A stretch of 39,457 bases of DNA from an uncultured Collinsella sp. (GTDB lineage Bacteria; Actinomycetota; Coriobacteriia; Coriobacteriales; Coriobacteriaceae). Below, piece after piece: positions 15,941-26,313 of the stretch. The stretch's first letter is position 1, and each line of letters begins with the position of its first letter. The notes below the pieces were generated by a model. That model saw only the letters and a list, made by a program, of their open reading frames with translations, ran no database searches and was not told the origin of the DNA. A program made the position numbers and the translations under genes. Where the stretch lies: contig CAAFGE010000019.1 in assembly GCA_900762355.1 (NCBI GenBank), positions 1-39,457 of the forward strand, in the 5' to 3' direction.

Positions 15941-16537
15941 ATGAGTGCGAATCACAGTCTGCAAAAACTGCTCGATGAGCTGGGTCGTCTGCCGGGTATT
16001 GGTCCCAAGTCGGCCCAGCGCATCGCCTATTACCTGCTCGAGGCCGATGCCGAGGAGGCCCGCCGCCTGGCCGAGGCCATCCTGGAGGTCAAGCAGGAGG
16101 TCCACTTTTGCAGCCGCTGCTTTAACTACGCCACGGCCGACGAGTGCTCCATCTGCCAGGACCCGATGCGCGATACCACTCGCATTTGCGTGGTGGGCGA
16201 GCCGCGCGACGTCCAGGCGATCGAGCGCACGGGCAGCTACCACGGTCTCTACCACGTATTGGGCGGCGTGATCAGTCCCATGGACAAGATTGGTCCCGAG
16301 CAGTTGCACATCCGCGAGCTGCTGGCGCGTCTGGGCCACGAGGATATCCATGAGGTCATCATCGCCACCAACCCCAACATCGAGGGCGAGACCACGGCGA
16401 GCTACCTGGCCCGCACCATCAAGCCGCTGGGCGTCGAGGTGTCGCGTCTGGCGAGCGGCCTGCCCGTGGGCGGCGACCTGGAGTATGCCGACGAGCTTAC
16501 ACTTGGCCGCGCCATCGAGGCCCGTCGTGCGATTTAG
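15941..16537 (+). CDS. recR: Recombination mediator protein RecR
   Basis: RecR works with RecO (and RecF) to load RecA on single-stranded DNA. The 198-residue protein has the usual full length: an N-terminal helix-hairpin-helix (LGRLPGIGPKSAQRIAYYLL), a four-cysteine zinc site (Cys 57, 60, 69, 72), a Toprim domain with VVGEPRD, and ATNPNIEGETTASYLA toward the C terminus. No clear Shine-Dalgarno sequence precedes the ATG; translational coupling with ybaB, 13 bases upstream, is likely. Confidence 0.96.
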   Translation: MSANHSLQKLLDELGRLPGIGPKSAQRIAYYLLEADAEEARRLAEAILEVKQEVHFCSRCFNYATADECSICQDPMRDTTRICVVGEPRDVQAIERTGSYHGLYHVLGGVISPMDKIGPEQLHIRELLARLGHEDIHEVIIATNPNIEGETTASYLARTIKPLGVEVSRLASGLPVGGDLEYADELTLGRAIEARRAI

Positions 16538-16574
16538 GTGGCGAGCCTGCTCCTGCTGTATGTTTTCCTCGCGA

Positions 16575-16604
16575 CGCACGGGGTAGTCATAATTTCCCCG
16601 TGCG
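16575..16604 (+). terminator. Hairpin behind recR
   Basis: CGCACGGGG (16575-16583) pairs perfectly with CCCCGTGCG (16596-16604) around a 12-base loop, 37 bases after the recR stop. Only a weak T-rich stretch follows, so termination efficiency is uncertain. Confidence 0.45.
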
Positions 16605-16612
16605 ACTGTGAG

Positions 16613-16720
16613 TTTGTTGTGCAACAAAGATGCTTCGTGTCCGCTTATCGCATGGATGCTTCCGCTCGCATCCTTAATTTGCCCATTCGTTGCGCAACCT
16701 TTTGGGTTCGCTGATACACT
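16613..16720 (+). promoter_or_regulatory. Candidate promoter with two GTTGYGCAAC palindromes
   Basis: GTTGTGCAAC (16616-16625, within the longer arms TTTGTTG/CAACAAA) and GTTGCGCAAC (16689-16698) are the same dyad, placed 73 bases apart, close to seven helical turns. The second one overlaps a possible -35 TTGCGC (16691-16696), which is 16 bases from GATACA (16713-16718). The arrangement fits a repressor that bridges two operators and blocks the promoter of the three-gene operon at 16783. Confidence 0.45.
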
Positions 16721-16741
16721 CAAATATGGATTTGAATGAAT

Positions 16742-16767
16742 GCGCCGCTTCTGAGCGGCGTGTTTTT
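16742..16767 (+). terminator. Hairpin and U-run in the leader of the secreted-protein gene
   Basis: CGCCGCT (16743-16749) and AGCGGCG (16754-16760) pair around a TCTG loop and are followed by TGTTTTTG. The structure lies downstream of the candidate promoter and only four bases before the GGAGGAG ribosome-binding site, so it may act as an attenuator of the operon rather than as a terminator of recR. Confidence 0.55.
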
Positions 16768-16782
16768 GTTGGAGGAGAACGC

Positions 16783-17688
16783 ATGCGGCCCGGTGGCACT
16801 CAGACAAAGCGCGGCGCCGCGGTGCGCATGCGACGCCGACTGGGCTTGGCGCCGCGGGCGTACGCGCTGCTGTCTTGCTCGCTGGTGCTGGTCATAGCTG
16901 GCGTTTCTGCCTATGGTATGACCGTGCCGTCCATGATGCAGGCGCATGCCGCACGCGAACCGCGCGTGGGGCATGAGGTCAAAAGTGATCTGGGCACCAC
17001 GACTGGATATGCTTGGGCAAGTGTGGTCGCTCATATTGTGTTTGGCACCGACGATGCGGACGGCGCCGAGGCCCCGGACAACGAAGTCACGCTTGCCAAT
17101 GGCAAAACCATCGTGCTCACCAACACCAAGATCATCGATCGGTTGTCCAACAATAGCGTGGCGGCAACGGTGAATAAGGTCGAGCAGCAAAAGGAACAGG
17201 ACGCCCAGCAGTCCGGAAAGCCCGGTAGCTCGGATACTTCTGGCTCCGGCTCGGATTCGTCGAGTTCGGGCGGCGGCTCTGGGTCGGGTTCCTCTACCGG
17301 AGGGTCTGTAAACGGCGGCTCGACGGGCGGCAACACTGACAGCGATGCAAACTCCGGTGGCCTTTCCGCTGCTGAGGAAGAGAGCATTCACAGTTGGCTT
17401 GTGACCAAGTACAACATGCTCGACGGCTATGTTTCTCGTGCCAATGACGTGGTCTCGACCTATAACTCTACGGGAGATCCCAGGCCGTGCGACAGCCTGG
17501 TCGGGGAGATGTTCGTCATTCGAGCCGAGTTCGGTCGTCAGACATTCTCGCCCCGGTCAAAGTGGTATCAGCAGTATGCCAATCTGTGGGGCTGTTACAC
17601 CAACCTATGTCAATGGGTCGGCCATTACGGCGATGATGACGTCGCGCTCGGTAACTTCAACAATAACGTGGCGGCGCTTGCCCTATGA
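16783..17688 (+). CDS. Secreted or membrane-anchored protein, first gene of a kinase-FHA operon
   Basis: The 301-residue product begins with a basic stretch (about 1-27), a hydrophobic segment (about 28-45) and a plausible signal-peptidase site after MMQAHA. A first extracytoplasmic part (about 55-130) is followed by a Gly/Ser-rich linker (about 145-195). The C-terminal domain, about 95 residues, is helical and Trp/Tyr-rich and carries three Cys (PCDS, WGCYTNLC). No family is recognised. GGAGGAG lies five bases before ATG 16783, which decides the start over an upstream in-frame ATG. Its TGA overlaps the next ATG (ATGA at 17685-17688), so it is tightly coupled to the kinase gene and may be its extracellular input or output. 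Confidence 0.8.
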   Translation: MRPGGTQTKRGAAVRMRRRLGLAPRAYALLSCSLVLVIAGVSAYGMTVPSMMQAHAAREPRVGHEVKSDLGTTTGYAWASVVAHIVFGTDDADGAEAPDNEVTLANGKTIVLTNTKIIDRLSNNSVAATVNKVEQQKEQDAQQSGKPGSSDTSGSGSDSSSSGGGSGSGSSTGGSVNGGSTGGNTDSDANSGGLSAAEEESIHSWLVTKYNMLDGYVSRANDVVSTYNSTGDPRPCDSLVGEMFVIRAEFGRQTFSPRSKWYQQYANLWGCYTNLCQWVGHYGDDDVALGNFNNNVAALAL

Positions 17689-19529
17689 TGACCGATCTTG
17701 CATCCACCACACCACAATCGCTCGGTCGCGATCCCATGGTCGGCCTGCGCCTGGCGCGTGTCGACGGGTTTGAGCCGGCCATTGCGCTCGGTCAGGACGA
17801 ACTGCCTGCCTATCTGCGTCGTTTTACGATGCTGTTTGCCGACGATGCCACCATGCGCCGTGGCGGTATCGGCCGCGTGACGCGTGCCGTCAACGCCCAA
17901 GGCGAGGCCGTGGCACTCAAGCAGCTCATCTTGCCGACGCGCGATGAGTTTGACGACGATGCCGCTCACGAGGCGCTGGTCGCCAAGTTCAAGGCGGCGT
18001 TTCGCGAGGAATACGAATGCCATCGCGCCCTTTCGGGCCTTAAGGGCTTTCCCCGCCTCTATGGCTGGGGCGAGGTCGACGGTGTGCCTGCAATTGTCAT
18101 GGAATGGGTCGAGGGCGAGACGCTTGCCCGCTTGCGTTCGCGACTCGCCGTGGACGATGCCGGACGCCTGTCGCCACTTGTGGCGGCGCGTCTGGGTCGC
18201 GACCTGTTCGATCTGCTCTGCCGTATGAGCCTGGTGGGTGAGGGCTTTGTCCATCGCGATATCTCGCCCGCTAATATTATGGTGCGTACGGCACGTCTGC
18301 CGCTTGACCGGCAGCTTGCCGAGGGCACCTTTGACCTGTGCCTGATCGACTTTGGCTCGTCGCTGGCGCTCGAGCCTGCGTCGGCCGTGGCCGGTACCGG
18401 CGGCAAGGCGTCGTTTACGGAGCGTTATGCCACGCTGCGTCGCGCGACGGTTGCCTATGCCCCGCCCGAGATGCTCACCGACGATATTCCCGACCTGCGC
18501 GCTTTGCGTATGTCGCCGGCGATCGACGTCTATGCCGCGGCAAGCACGGTTTACGAGCTCATTGCCGGCGTCGCGCCATACGAAGCCGCGCCGGGCACTT
18601 CGGGCACCTCGGGTTCGCGCAAAAAGACGCGCGACATCGCGAGCCCCTACCGTCTCAAGATGGACACGCGGCCCGACTATCCCATTGGTGCCCATGCGCC
18701 CGGTTGTGATTTGACTCAGCTGCTTCGTCGTGAGCCCGATGTGGCGCTCGCCGCGGCCGAGCAGGCCCAGCAGCTAGGGCTTGAGCCGGATTCCGAAGAG
18801 CTGCGCGACGCGCTGGCGTTTGTCGATGCCCAGCTGTTCGACGTGGTGATGGCCTGCCTGTCCAGCCATCAAAAAGATCGTCCCGAGCCGGCGGCGGTCG
18901 AGGCAGCGCTCTCGGCGTTTTGTGACCACTATGCGCAAAATGTCGGTCGTTCGCTCCGCGGCGAGCCGCTCACGCCGTGCCCCATGGATGCGTCCGGTCG
19001 CGCGGTTCGTCGCGCGCTGATGGTCGGCGCGTCGGTCGTCTGTGGCGTGGTTTGGGCTGTGGTCGTGGTCTCGGCCGCGCTGCTGGCGTCGGGCGCTCGC
19101 GTGACGGCGACTTTGGGATCGCTCGTGTGGTCTGGGTCGCTACCGGGTATTATTGCCGCACTGGCGTTGGCGCTGCCAGGCATAGCCGGCGTTGCCGCGG
19201 GGGCACTTGCGCGCGATCGGCGCTCGGGCTTCCTGCAGGGTGTGCTTGCGCTTTCTGCCTGCGAGGTTCCGGTGTTGGTTGTGGCTGCATGTAGCGTATT
19301 TTCCCAACGCGCCGTGATGGGCGGCCTTGTTGCCGCTCTGGTTGCAACCTATACGCTTACGTGGTTTTTGCTTGCGATGGGCCTTGCCTTTGAACTTCCC
19401 GTTTCGGCACCGCGACGCACAAAAGCCCAGATGGCGACTCCGCTTGCCGGTGGAGCCGCAGCTGCCCGTACTTTTGGCGGACCTGTCGAAGTATCGTCCG
19501 ATTCTATTTCTACGACCAAGGAGGCCTAG
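17685..19529 (+). CDS. Membrane Ser/Thr protein kinase of a three-gene phosphosignalling operon
   Basis: The 614-residue product has an STK domain in residues about 45-415. Catalytic Lys 79 lies in VALK, the catalytic loop is HRDISPAN (HRD 190-192) and DFG is at 222-224. An APE-like motif appears as APPEM. The glycine loop is degenerate (RRGGIGRV). Two inserts, around 200-218 and 295-345, enlarge the domain. Four hydrophobic helices (about 440-575) and a short cytoplasmic tail follow. The fold is like the kinase at 8862-10715 (kinase first, multi-pass C terminus), but it keeps HRD. It overlaps the secreted-protein gene by four bases and is followed after three bases by an FHA gene. Targets are unknown. 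Confidence 0.9.
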   Translation: MMTDLASTTPQSLGRDPMVGLRLARVDGFEPAIALGQDELPAYLRRFTMLFADDATMRRGGIGRVTRAVNAQGEAVALKQLILPTRDEFDDDAAHEALVAKFKAAFREEYECHRALSGLKGFPRLYGWGEVDGVPAIVMEWVEGETLARLRSRLAVDDAGRLSPLVAARLGRDLFDLLCRMSLVGEGFVHRDISPANIMVRTARLPLDRQLAEGTFDLCLIDFGSSLALEPASAVAGTGGKASFTERYATLRRATVAYAPPEMLTDDIPDLRALRMSPAIDVYAAASTVYELIAGVAPYEAAPGTSGTSGSRKKTRDIASPYRLKMDTRPDYPIGAHAPGCDLTQLLRREPDVALAAAEQAQQLGLEPDSEELRDALAFVDAQLFDVVMACLSSHQKDRPEPAAVEAALSAFCDHYAQNVGRSLRGEPLTPCPMDASGRAVRRALMVGASVVCGVVWAVVVVSAALLASGARVTATLGSLVWSGSLPGIIAALALALPGIAGVAAGALARDRRSGFLQGVLALSACEVPVLVVAACSVFSQRAVMGGLVAALVATYTLTWFLLAMGLAFELPVSAPRRTKAQMATPLAGGAAAARTFGGPVEVSSDSISTTKEA

Positions 19530-19532
19530 GTC

Positions 19533-20471
19533 ATGGCATCTCAAGTTGAGCTCACCCCATGCGGGGCCATGTTTGACATCTTTAAGCGCGCGGCGCATCT
19601 GAGCCATATCGAGCTGTGCGGCTTGGTGCTTTCGTCCCGTCCGCTCGCCGACGGCCGCAGCCCGCAGAGCCGAGCCACCGATCGCTCTTGGGTTTCCCGC
19701 TTTATCGTTCGCGCGCCGGTCGGCACGCTTCAGCAGCGCTACTTTGCCGAATACGGTACCTCGGCTGCGCGTATTATGTCGCAACTGGCCCTGCGCCAGC
19801 GAAACCCCATGGACTCCACGGCTGTGATCAATATGGTGTGCGGTCCTGCAGGTGAACCGATGGTACGCGCGCTCGAAGAGTGCCACCAGGACACGAATCT
19901 CTATCGCAACGCGCTCGATCGTCTGTCCCAGGCGGCGGAACTCATGCCCGCCGAGCGCGCCGAGGCCGTGCTGGTGCTGTTTGTCGCCGTCGGTTGTTCG
20001 GCGGATGTGCGGTCCTCGGTGAACTATGCCATCAACTACGCGCACGCGACCTGTGGCGGAGGCACCTCCACGCCGCGTTCGCTTGGCATGTCGATGACCG
20101 CGGGCGAACGCGAACCCGCCCCGGCGCACCCCTTGGGCTTGCTGCGCGTGCAAAACAGTTTTGTCGTGAGCGCCCCGCGCTGGATTCAGCCGAGTGAGCA
20201 GGGTGTTGAGATTGGCGCGCTGGCCACTGGTGAGGGCGATATTACCGACGTCGGCGACGATGTCTCGGCCCGCCATGCCCATATCTGGTGCGATGCTCAA
20301 AATATCTGGCACGTCGAGGACTTGTCGTCCACCAACGGAACCGTGGTGGTAAACGGCGCGACGGACGTCTGCACCCAGGTCGAGCCCGGCCGCTCCGCTC
20401 AGCTCAACCCCGGTGACGAGCTCAGGCTCGGCGAATCCACCACCTACGCCATCCTCCTCGGCGCCCTCTAA
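19533..20471 (+). CDS. FHA domain protein, partner of the adjacent kinase
   Basis: The 312-residue cytoplasmic protein has an N-terminal helical region (about 1-175, no recognised family, with MSQLALRQRNPMDSTAVINMVCG) and a C-terminal FHA domain (about 205-312). The phosphothreonine-pocket hallmarks are SARHAHIW and LSSTNGTVVVNG. The usual GR before the first pocket loop is replaced by GALATGEGDI, so that loop is atypical. AAGGAGG lies eight bases before ATG 19533, inside the end of the kinase gene. The gene order predicts that it reads the kinase's phosphorylation state. A long inverted repeat follows the stop. Confidence 0.88.
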   Translation: MASQVELTPCGAMFDIFKRAAHLSHIELCGLVLSSRPLADGRSPQSRATDRSWVSRFIVRAPVGTLQQRYFAEYGTSAARIMSQLALRQRNPMDSTAVINMVCGPAGEPMVRALEECHQDTNLYRNALDRLSQAAELMPAERAEAVLVLFVAVGCSADVRSSVNYAINYAHATCGGGTSTPRSLGMSMTAGEREPAPAHPLGLLRVQNSFVVSAPRWIQPSEQGVEIGALATGEGDITDVGDDVSARHAHIWCDAQNIWHVEDLSSTNGTVVVNGATDVCTQVEPGRSAQLNPGDELRLGESTTYAILLGAL

Positions 20472-20487
20472 CTCATCCCCTCAATGA

Positions 20488-20552
20488 GTTGCGGTGAAAT
20501 AGTTCCTGATGAGGCCCTTGAGGCGGGCATCCAAGAACTATTTCACCGCAAC
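20488..20552. repeat. 18-bp perfect inverted repeat with 29-base loop
   Basis: GTTGCGGTGAAATAGTTC (20488-20505) and its exact reverse complement (20535-20552) flank a loop in which GATG and CATC can pair further. A second hairpin, AACTCAT/ATGAGTT (20470-20476 with 20484-20490), begins at the FHA stop codon and competes with the left arm. Without a U-run it is not a standard terminator. It resembles an interspersed palindromic (REP-type) unit, but only one copy is in the window. Confidence 0.6.
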
Positions 20553-20663
20553 TGCTGCGTCGTCCCCGGGGATTGCGTTCGTTGACATCGGCCGTGTGAT
20601 AGTCACCCGGGGTAAACCTTTACCGCCCGCCTATATTTGCCGAAATATGGCTTGGCGGCGGGG

Positions 20664-20669
20664 TACAAT
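20664..20669 (+). promoter_or_regulatory. Candidate -10 box TACAAT upstream of nifJ
   Basis: TACAAT (20664-20669) is close to consensus. No good -35 is found at 15-19 bases; TTGCCG at 20637 is 21 bases away. A transcript would start about 20676, just before an ATG at 20678. Confidence 0.35.
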
Positions 20670-20677
20670 AAGCCCGC

Positions 20678-20776
20678 ATGCGGATTTTCGTTGCGGGCGC
20701 TTCCCATCGCCGGGGCGTGCCCGGGAGCATCCGGCATGCGGCCTTTGCGGCGCTCGGCCATGTGCAAGACGGGTAG
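20678..20776 (+). CDS. Possible 32-residue leaderless leader peptide
   Basis: ATG at 20678 opens a frame of 32 codons ending in TAG at 20774-20776 (starts MRIFVAGASHRRG, ends ALGHVQDG). It has no Shine-Dalgarno sequence, but it would lie one or two bases from the start of a transcript made from the TACAAT box, as in leaderless actinobacterial mRNAs. It could also be a chance frame or a gene remnant; MRIFVAGASH is reminiscent of flavodoxin-fold N termini. Confidence 0.2.
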   Translation: MRIFVAGASHRRGVPGSIRHAAFAALGHVQDG

Positions 20777-20950
20777 CTGGGCCTGTGGAGCGCATTAACC
20801 GCCCCGCGCCTCGGCATGCCTTCTCTCCACGCCATGTACCTGCTGCTCAGTCTGCCTGCCAGATGATTGGAAGCAACAGCGAAAATCCCATCACGCCAAC
20901 ATCCCGGCGATCGCCGGGGCCTGTATACCTATATGAGAGGAGAGGGGTAT

Positions 20951-24490
<3,540 letters not shown>

Positions 24491-24500
24491 GTCTCCCACC

Positions 24501-24625
24501 GCAGGATCTGAGGGCTGACCTTCACGGACGTCCTCGGACATGAAAGAACCCCCGCTGCGCACTACGTGCGGCGGGGGTTCTTTCGTCCTGCGGAGTGTCC
24601 GCAAAGGTCAGCCCTCAGATCCTGC
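24501..24625. repeat. Nested palindrome: 22-bp inverted repeat enclosing the nifJ terminator
   Basis: Arms at 24501-24522 and 24604-24625 are perfect reverse complements over 22 bases. Inside them GGAC/GTCC blocks pair again, and at the centre lies a 14-bp hairpin (24542-24555 with 24571-24584). The whole 125 bases can fold into one long interrupted stem. Being symmetric, it would work on either strand. Confidence 0.7.
24542..24584 (+). terminator. nifJ terminator hairpin
   Basis: GAAAGAACCCCCGC and GCGGGGGTTCTTTC pair perfectly, with CGCA/TGCG adding four pairs inside the loop. The T-rich end TTCTTTCG serves as a U-run. It starts 52 bases after the nifJ stop. Confidence 0.75.
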
Positions 24626-25145
24626 TACGACTACGTCCTTGGATTGTGTGGGCGGATGAAGGGCGTAGTTGGTCGGGTATTCCGTCCCCTTCGCTGTTTC
24701 GCGGCTTTGCCGCGAAACCTCGCGCCACTTTGGGGATGGATGGGGGACTTGGCCGTTGCCGCTTTTTCGGAGCTCTTCTTTATTCCTTTTGTTGGATGAA
24801 AAGCCCCTTGTTTTTGCAGGGGTGCATACTCGACTTATATGTGCATAGAATCTCGTATAGTGCGAGTAAGATATTGCGCTGTCTGTTTTGTGTTTAGCAA
24901 AGATATAGTTTGCATAATCTGGTCTAATCCCTGCTCTATTAAAATAAAGTTGCACGTAAATGGCGTAGATATGCTTGAGCTGGGGTTCTGTACGCTGAGC
25001 GGATAAAAACGACCGTTCACCGTTCCGCTATTTTCAAAATGAATAAAATGAGCGATAAAGAGAATATAAACCTTAATAAACTCGCGTATCGCACGGACGC
25101 GGGTTATTAATGGGTTGTAGGCCTTTTACAGAAAGGATTCCAGCA
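24626..25145. other. Long AT-rich region upstream of arcC
   Basis: No gene is supported in these 520 bases. A perfect 9-bp hairpin, TTTCGCGGC/GCCGCGAAA, lies at 24697-24717. From about 24770 to 25100 the DNA is clearly AT-richer than the flanks, with TATAGT at 24855-24860, CTCG/CGAG dyads and A-rich tracts near 25035-25080. A regulated promoter with several protein sites is plausible, but I could not assign boxes with confidence. Confidence 0.4.
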
Positions 25146-26108
25146 ATGTCTAAGCCTCTTGGCAAGCCCGATCGTATTGTCGTCGCCCTTGGCGGCAACG
25201 CCCTCGGCAACAACCCCGTCGAGCAGATCGAGGCCGTGAGCAACACCGCCCATGCCCTCCTCGGCCTCATCGAGCAGGGCAACGAGATCATCATCACCCA
25301 CGGCAACGGCCCGCAGGTCGGCATGATCCAGAACGCCTTCGCCGCTGCCCACGATGCCATCGGTACCCCCGAGATGCCGCTGCCCGAGTGCGGCGCCATG
25401 TCCCAGGGCTACATTGGTTATCACCTGCAGCAGGGCATCGGCCGCGAGATGCACAAGCGCTATAAGCGTTGGCACGCCGCCACCGTCGTCACCCAGATCG
25501 AGTGCGACCCGGATGATCCCGCGTTCAAGAACCCGACCAAGCCGATCGGCCCCTTCTACACCGAGGAGCAGGCCAAGGAGTTCATGGCCGAGGATCCCTC
25601 CAAGGTCTTCGTCGAGGATTCCGGCCGCGGCTGGCGTCGCGTCGTCGCTTCCCCCGATCCCAAGAAGATCGTCGAAGCTGACTCCATCCTCAACCTGCTC
25701 GACAACGAGTTCATCGTCATCGCCTGCGGTGGCGGCGGCATTCCCGTCGTTCGCGACTACGAGAACAAGGGCTGCTACAAGGGCGTTCCCGCCGTCATCG
25801 ACAAGGACCTGGGCGGCGAGCTGCTGGCCGAGGACTGCGACGCCGACGTTCTGTTCCTGCTGACCGCCGTTGAGCATGTCGCCATCAACTTTGGCAAGCC
25901 CAACCAGGAGGAGCTCGAGGACCTCACCGCCGACGAGGCCGAGCGCCTGGCCGACGAGGGCCAGTTCGGCAAGGGTTCCATGGAGCCCAAGGTTCGCGCT
26001 GCCATCAAGTTCGCCCGTTCCCGCAAGGGCCGCACCTGCATCATCGGCGCCCTGGACAAGGCTGCCGAGACCATGGCCGGCCTCTCCGGTACCCGCATCC
26101 ACGAGTAG
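25146..26108 (+). CDS. arcC: Carbamate kinase
   Basis: This enzyme makes ATP from carbamoyl phosphate and ADP, the last step of arginine, agmatine or related ureido-compound fermentation. The 320-residue protein has the family's usual length. Motifs of the amino-acid kinase fold are present: VVALGGNALG, ITHGNGPQVG, IACGGGGIPV and the DKDLGGELLAEDCDADVLFLLT region. Its end, KFARSRKGRTCIIGALDKAAETMAGLSGTRI, is typical. AAAGGA lies eight bases before ATG 25146. Neither arginine deiminase nor ornithine carbamoyltransferase is next to it, so the source of carbamoyl phosphate must be encoded elsewhere. Confidence 0.96.
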   Translation: MSKPLGKPDRIVVALGGNALGNNPVEQIEAVSNTAHALLGLIEQGNEIIITHGNGPQVGMIQNAFAAAHDAIGTPEMPLPECGAMSQGYIGYHLQQGIGREMHKRYKRWHAATVVTQIECDPDDPAFKNPTKPIGPFYTEEQAKEFMAEDPSKVFVEDSGRGWRRVVASPDPKKIVEADSILNLLDNEFIVIACGGGGIPVVRDYENKGCYKGVPAVIDKDLGGELLAEDCDADVLFLLTAVEHVAINFGKPNQEELEDLTADEAERLADEGQFGKGSMEPKVRAAIKFARSRKGRTCIIGALDKAAETMAGLSGTRIHE

Positions 26109-26130
26109 TCTCTACTCTGTTGCCTCTCTC

Positions 26131-26154
26131 GTGGGCGCCAGGCAAAGCGCCCAC
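26131..26154 (+). terminator. First hairpin behind arcC
   Basis: GTGGGCGC (26131-26138) pairs perfectly with GCGCCCAC (26147-26154). No U-run follows; it may support the stronger terminator 20 bases further on. Confidence 0.4.
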
Positions 26155-26173
26155 AAACTAGCCTCTCTTCATG

Positions 26174-26206
26174 AGCCCCGCAGCCCGCTCCGGTTGCGGG
26201 GCTTTT
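26174..26206 (+). terminator. Intrinsic terminator of arcC
   Basis: AGCCCCGCA (26174-26182) pairs with TGCGGGGCT (26195-26203) and runs into TTTTGC. Position and shape fit a standard intrinsic terminator. Confidence 0.8.
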
Positions 26207-26218
26207 GCTATTCACCTA

Positions 26219-26313
26219 GTCATTAGGGACGTTCTTAAACGACTAGTCAAACAAGAGCGTCCCCAATGACCACTCATTTAAGTCTGTCCCCAATCACTAC
26301 TTAAACGACTAGT
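26219..26313. repeat. REP-like palindromic array overlapping a stop codon
   Basis: Arms of 18 bases (26219-26236 and 26253-26270) pair with two mismatches around a loop that contains GACTAGTC. CTTAAACGACTAGT occurs at 26234-26247 and again at 26300-26313, and GTCCCCAAT at 26259-26267 and 26286-26294, so a second, incomplete unit follows. The last copy covers the stop codon of the protease gene at 26309. Sequences with GGGGAC cores of this type are often mobilised by RAYT (IS200-like) transposases, none of which is in the window. Confidence 0.6.

Larger units (their letters stand above)
20553..20950. other. Upstream region of nifJ
   Basis: This region has no full-length gene. It holds TTGACA at 20582-20587 without a well-spaced -10, the dyad GGTAAACCTTTACC (20611-20624, imperfect centre), the candidate -10 box at 20664, a short open frame at 20678-20776, and a GC-rich stretch with local stems from 20690 to 20830. 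It may be a long regulated leader of nifJ. Confidence 0.35.

Noticed and set aside
24566..24955. Open frames of 77 to 115 codons on both strands after nifJ
   Set aside because: They begin inside the terminator palindrome or run across AT-rich DNA, with no ribosome-binding site and no recognisable protein features.
25107..26102. A 331-codon frame antisense to arcC
   Set aside because: Shadow of a strongly biased gene; no ribosome-binding site or domain.
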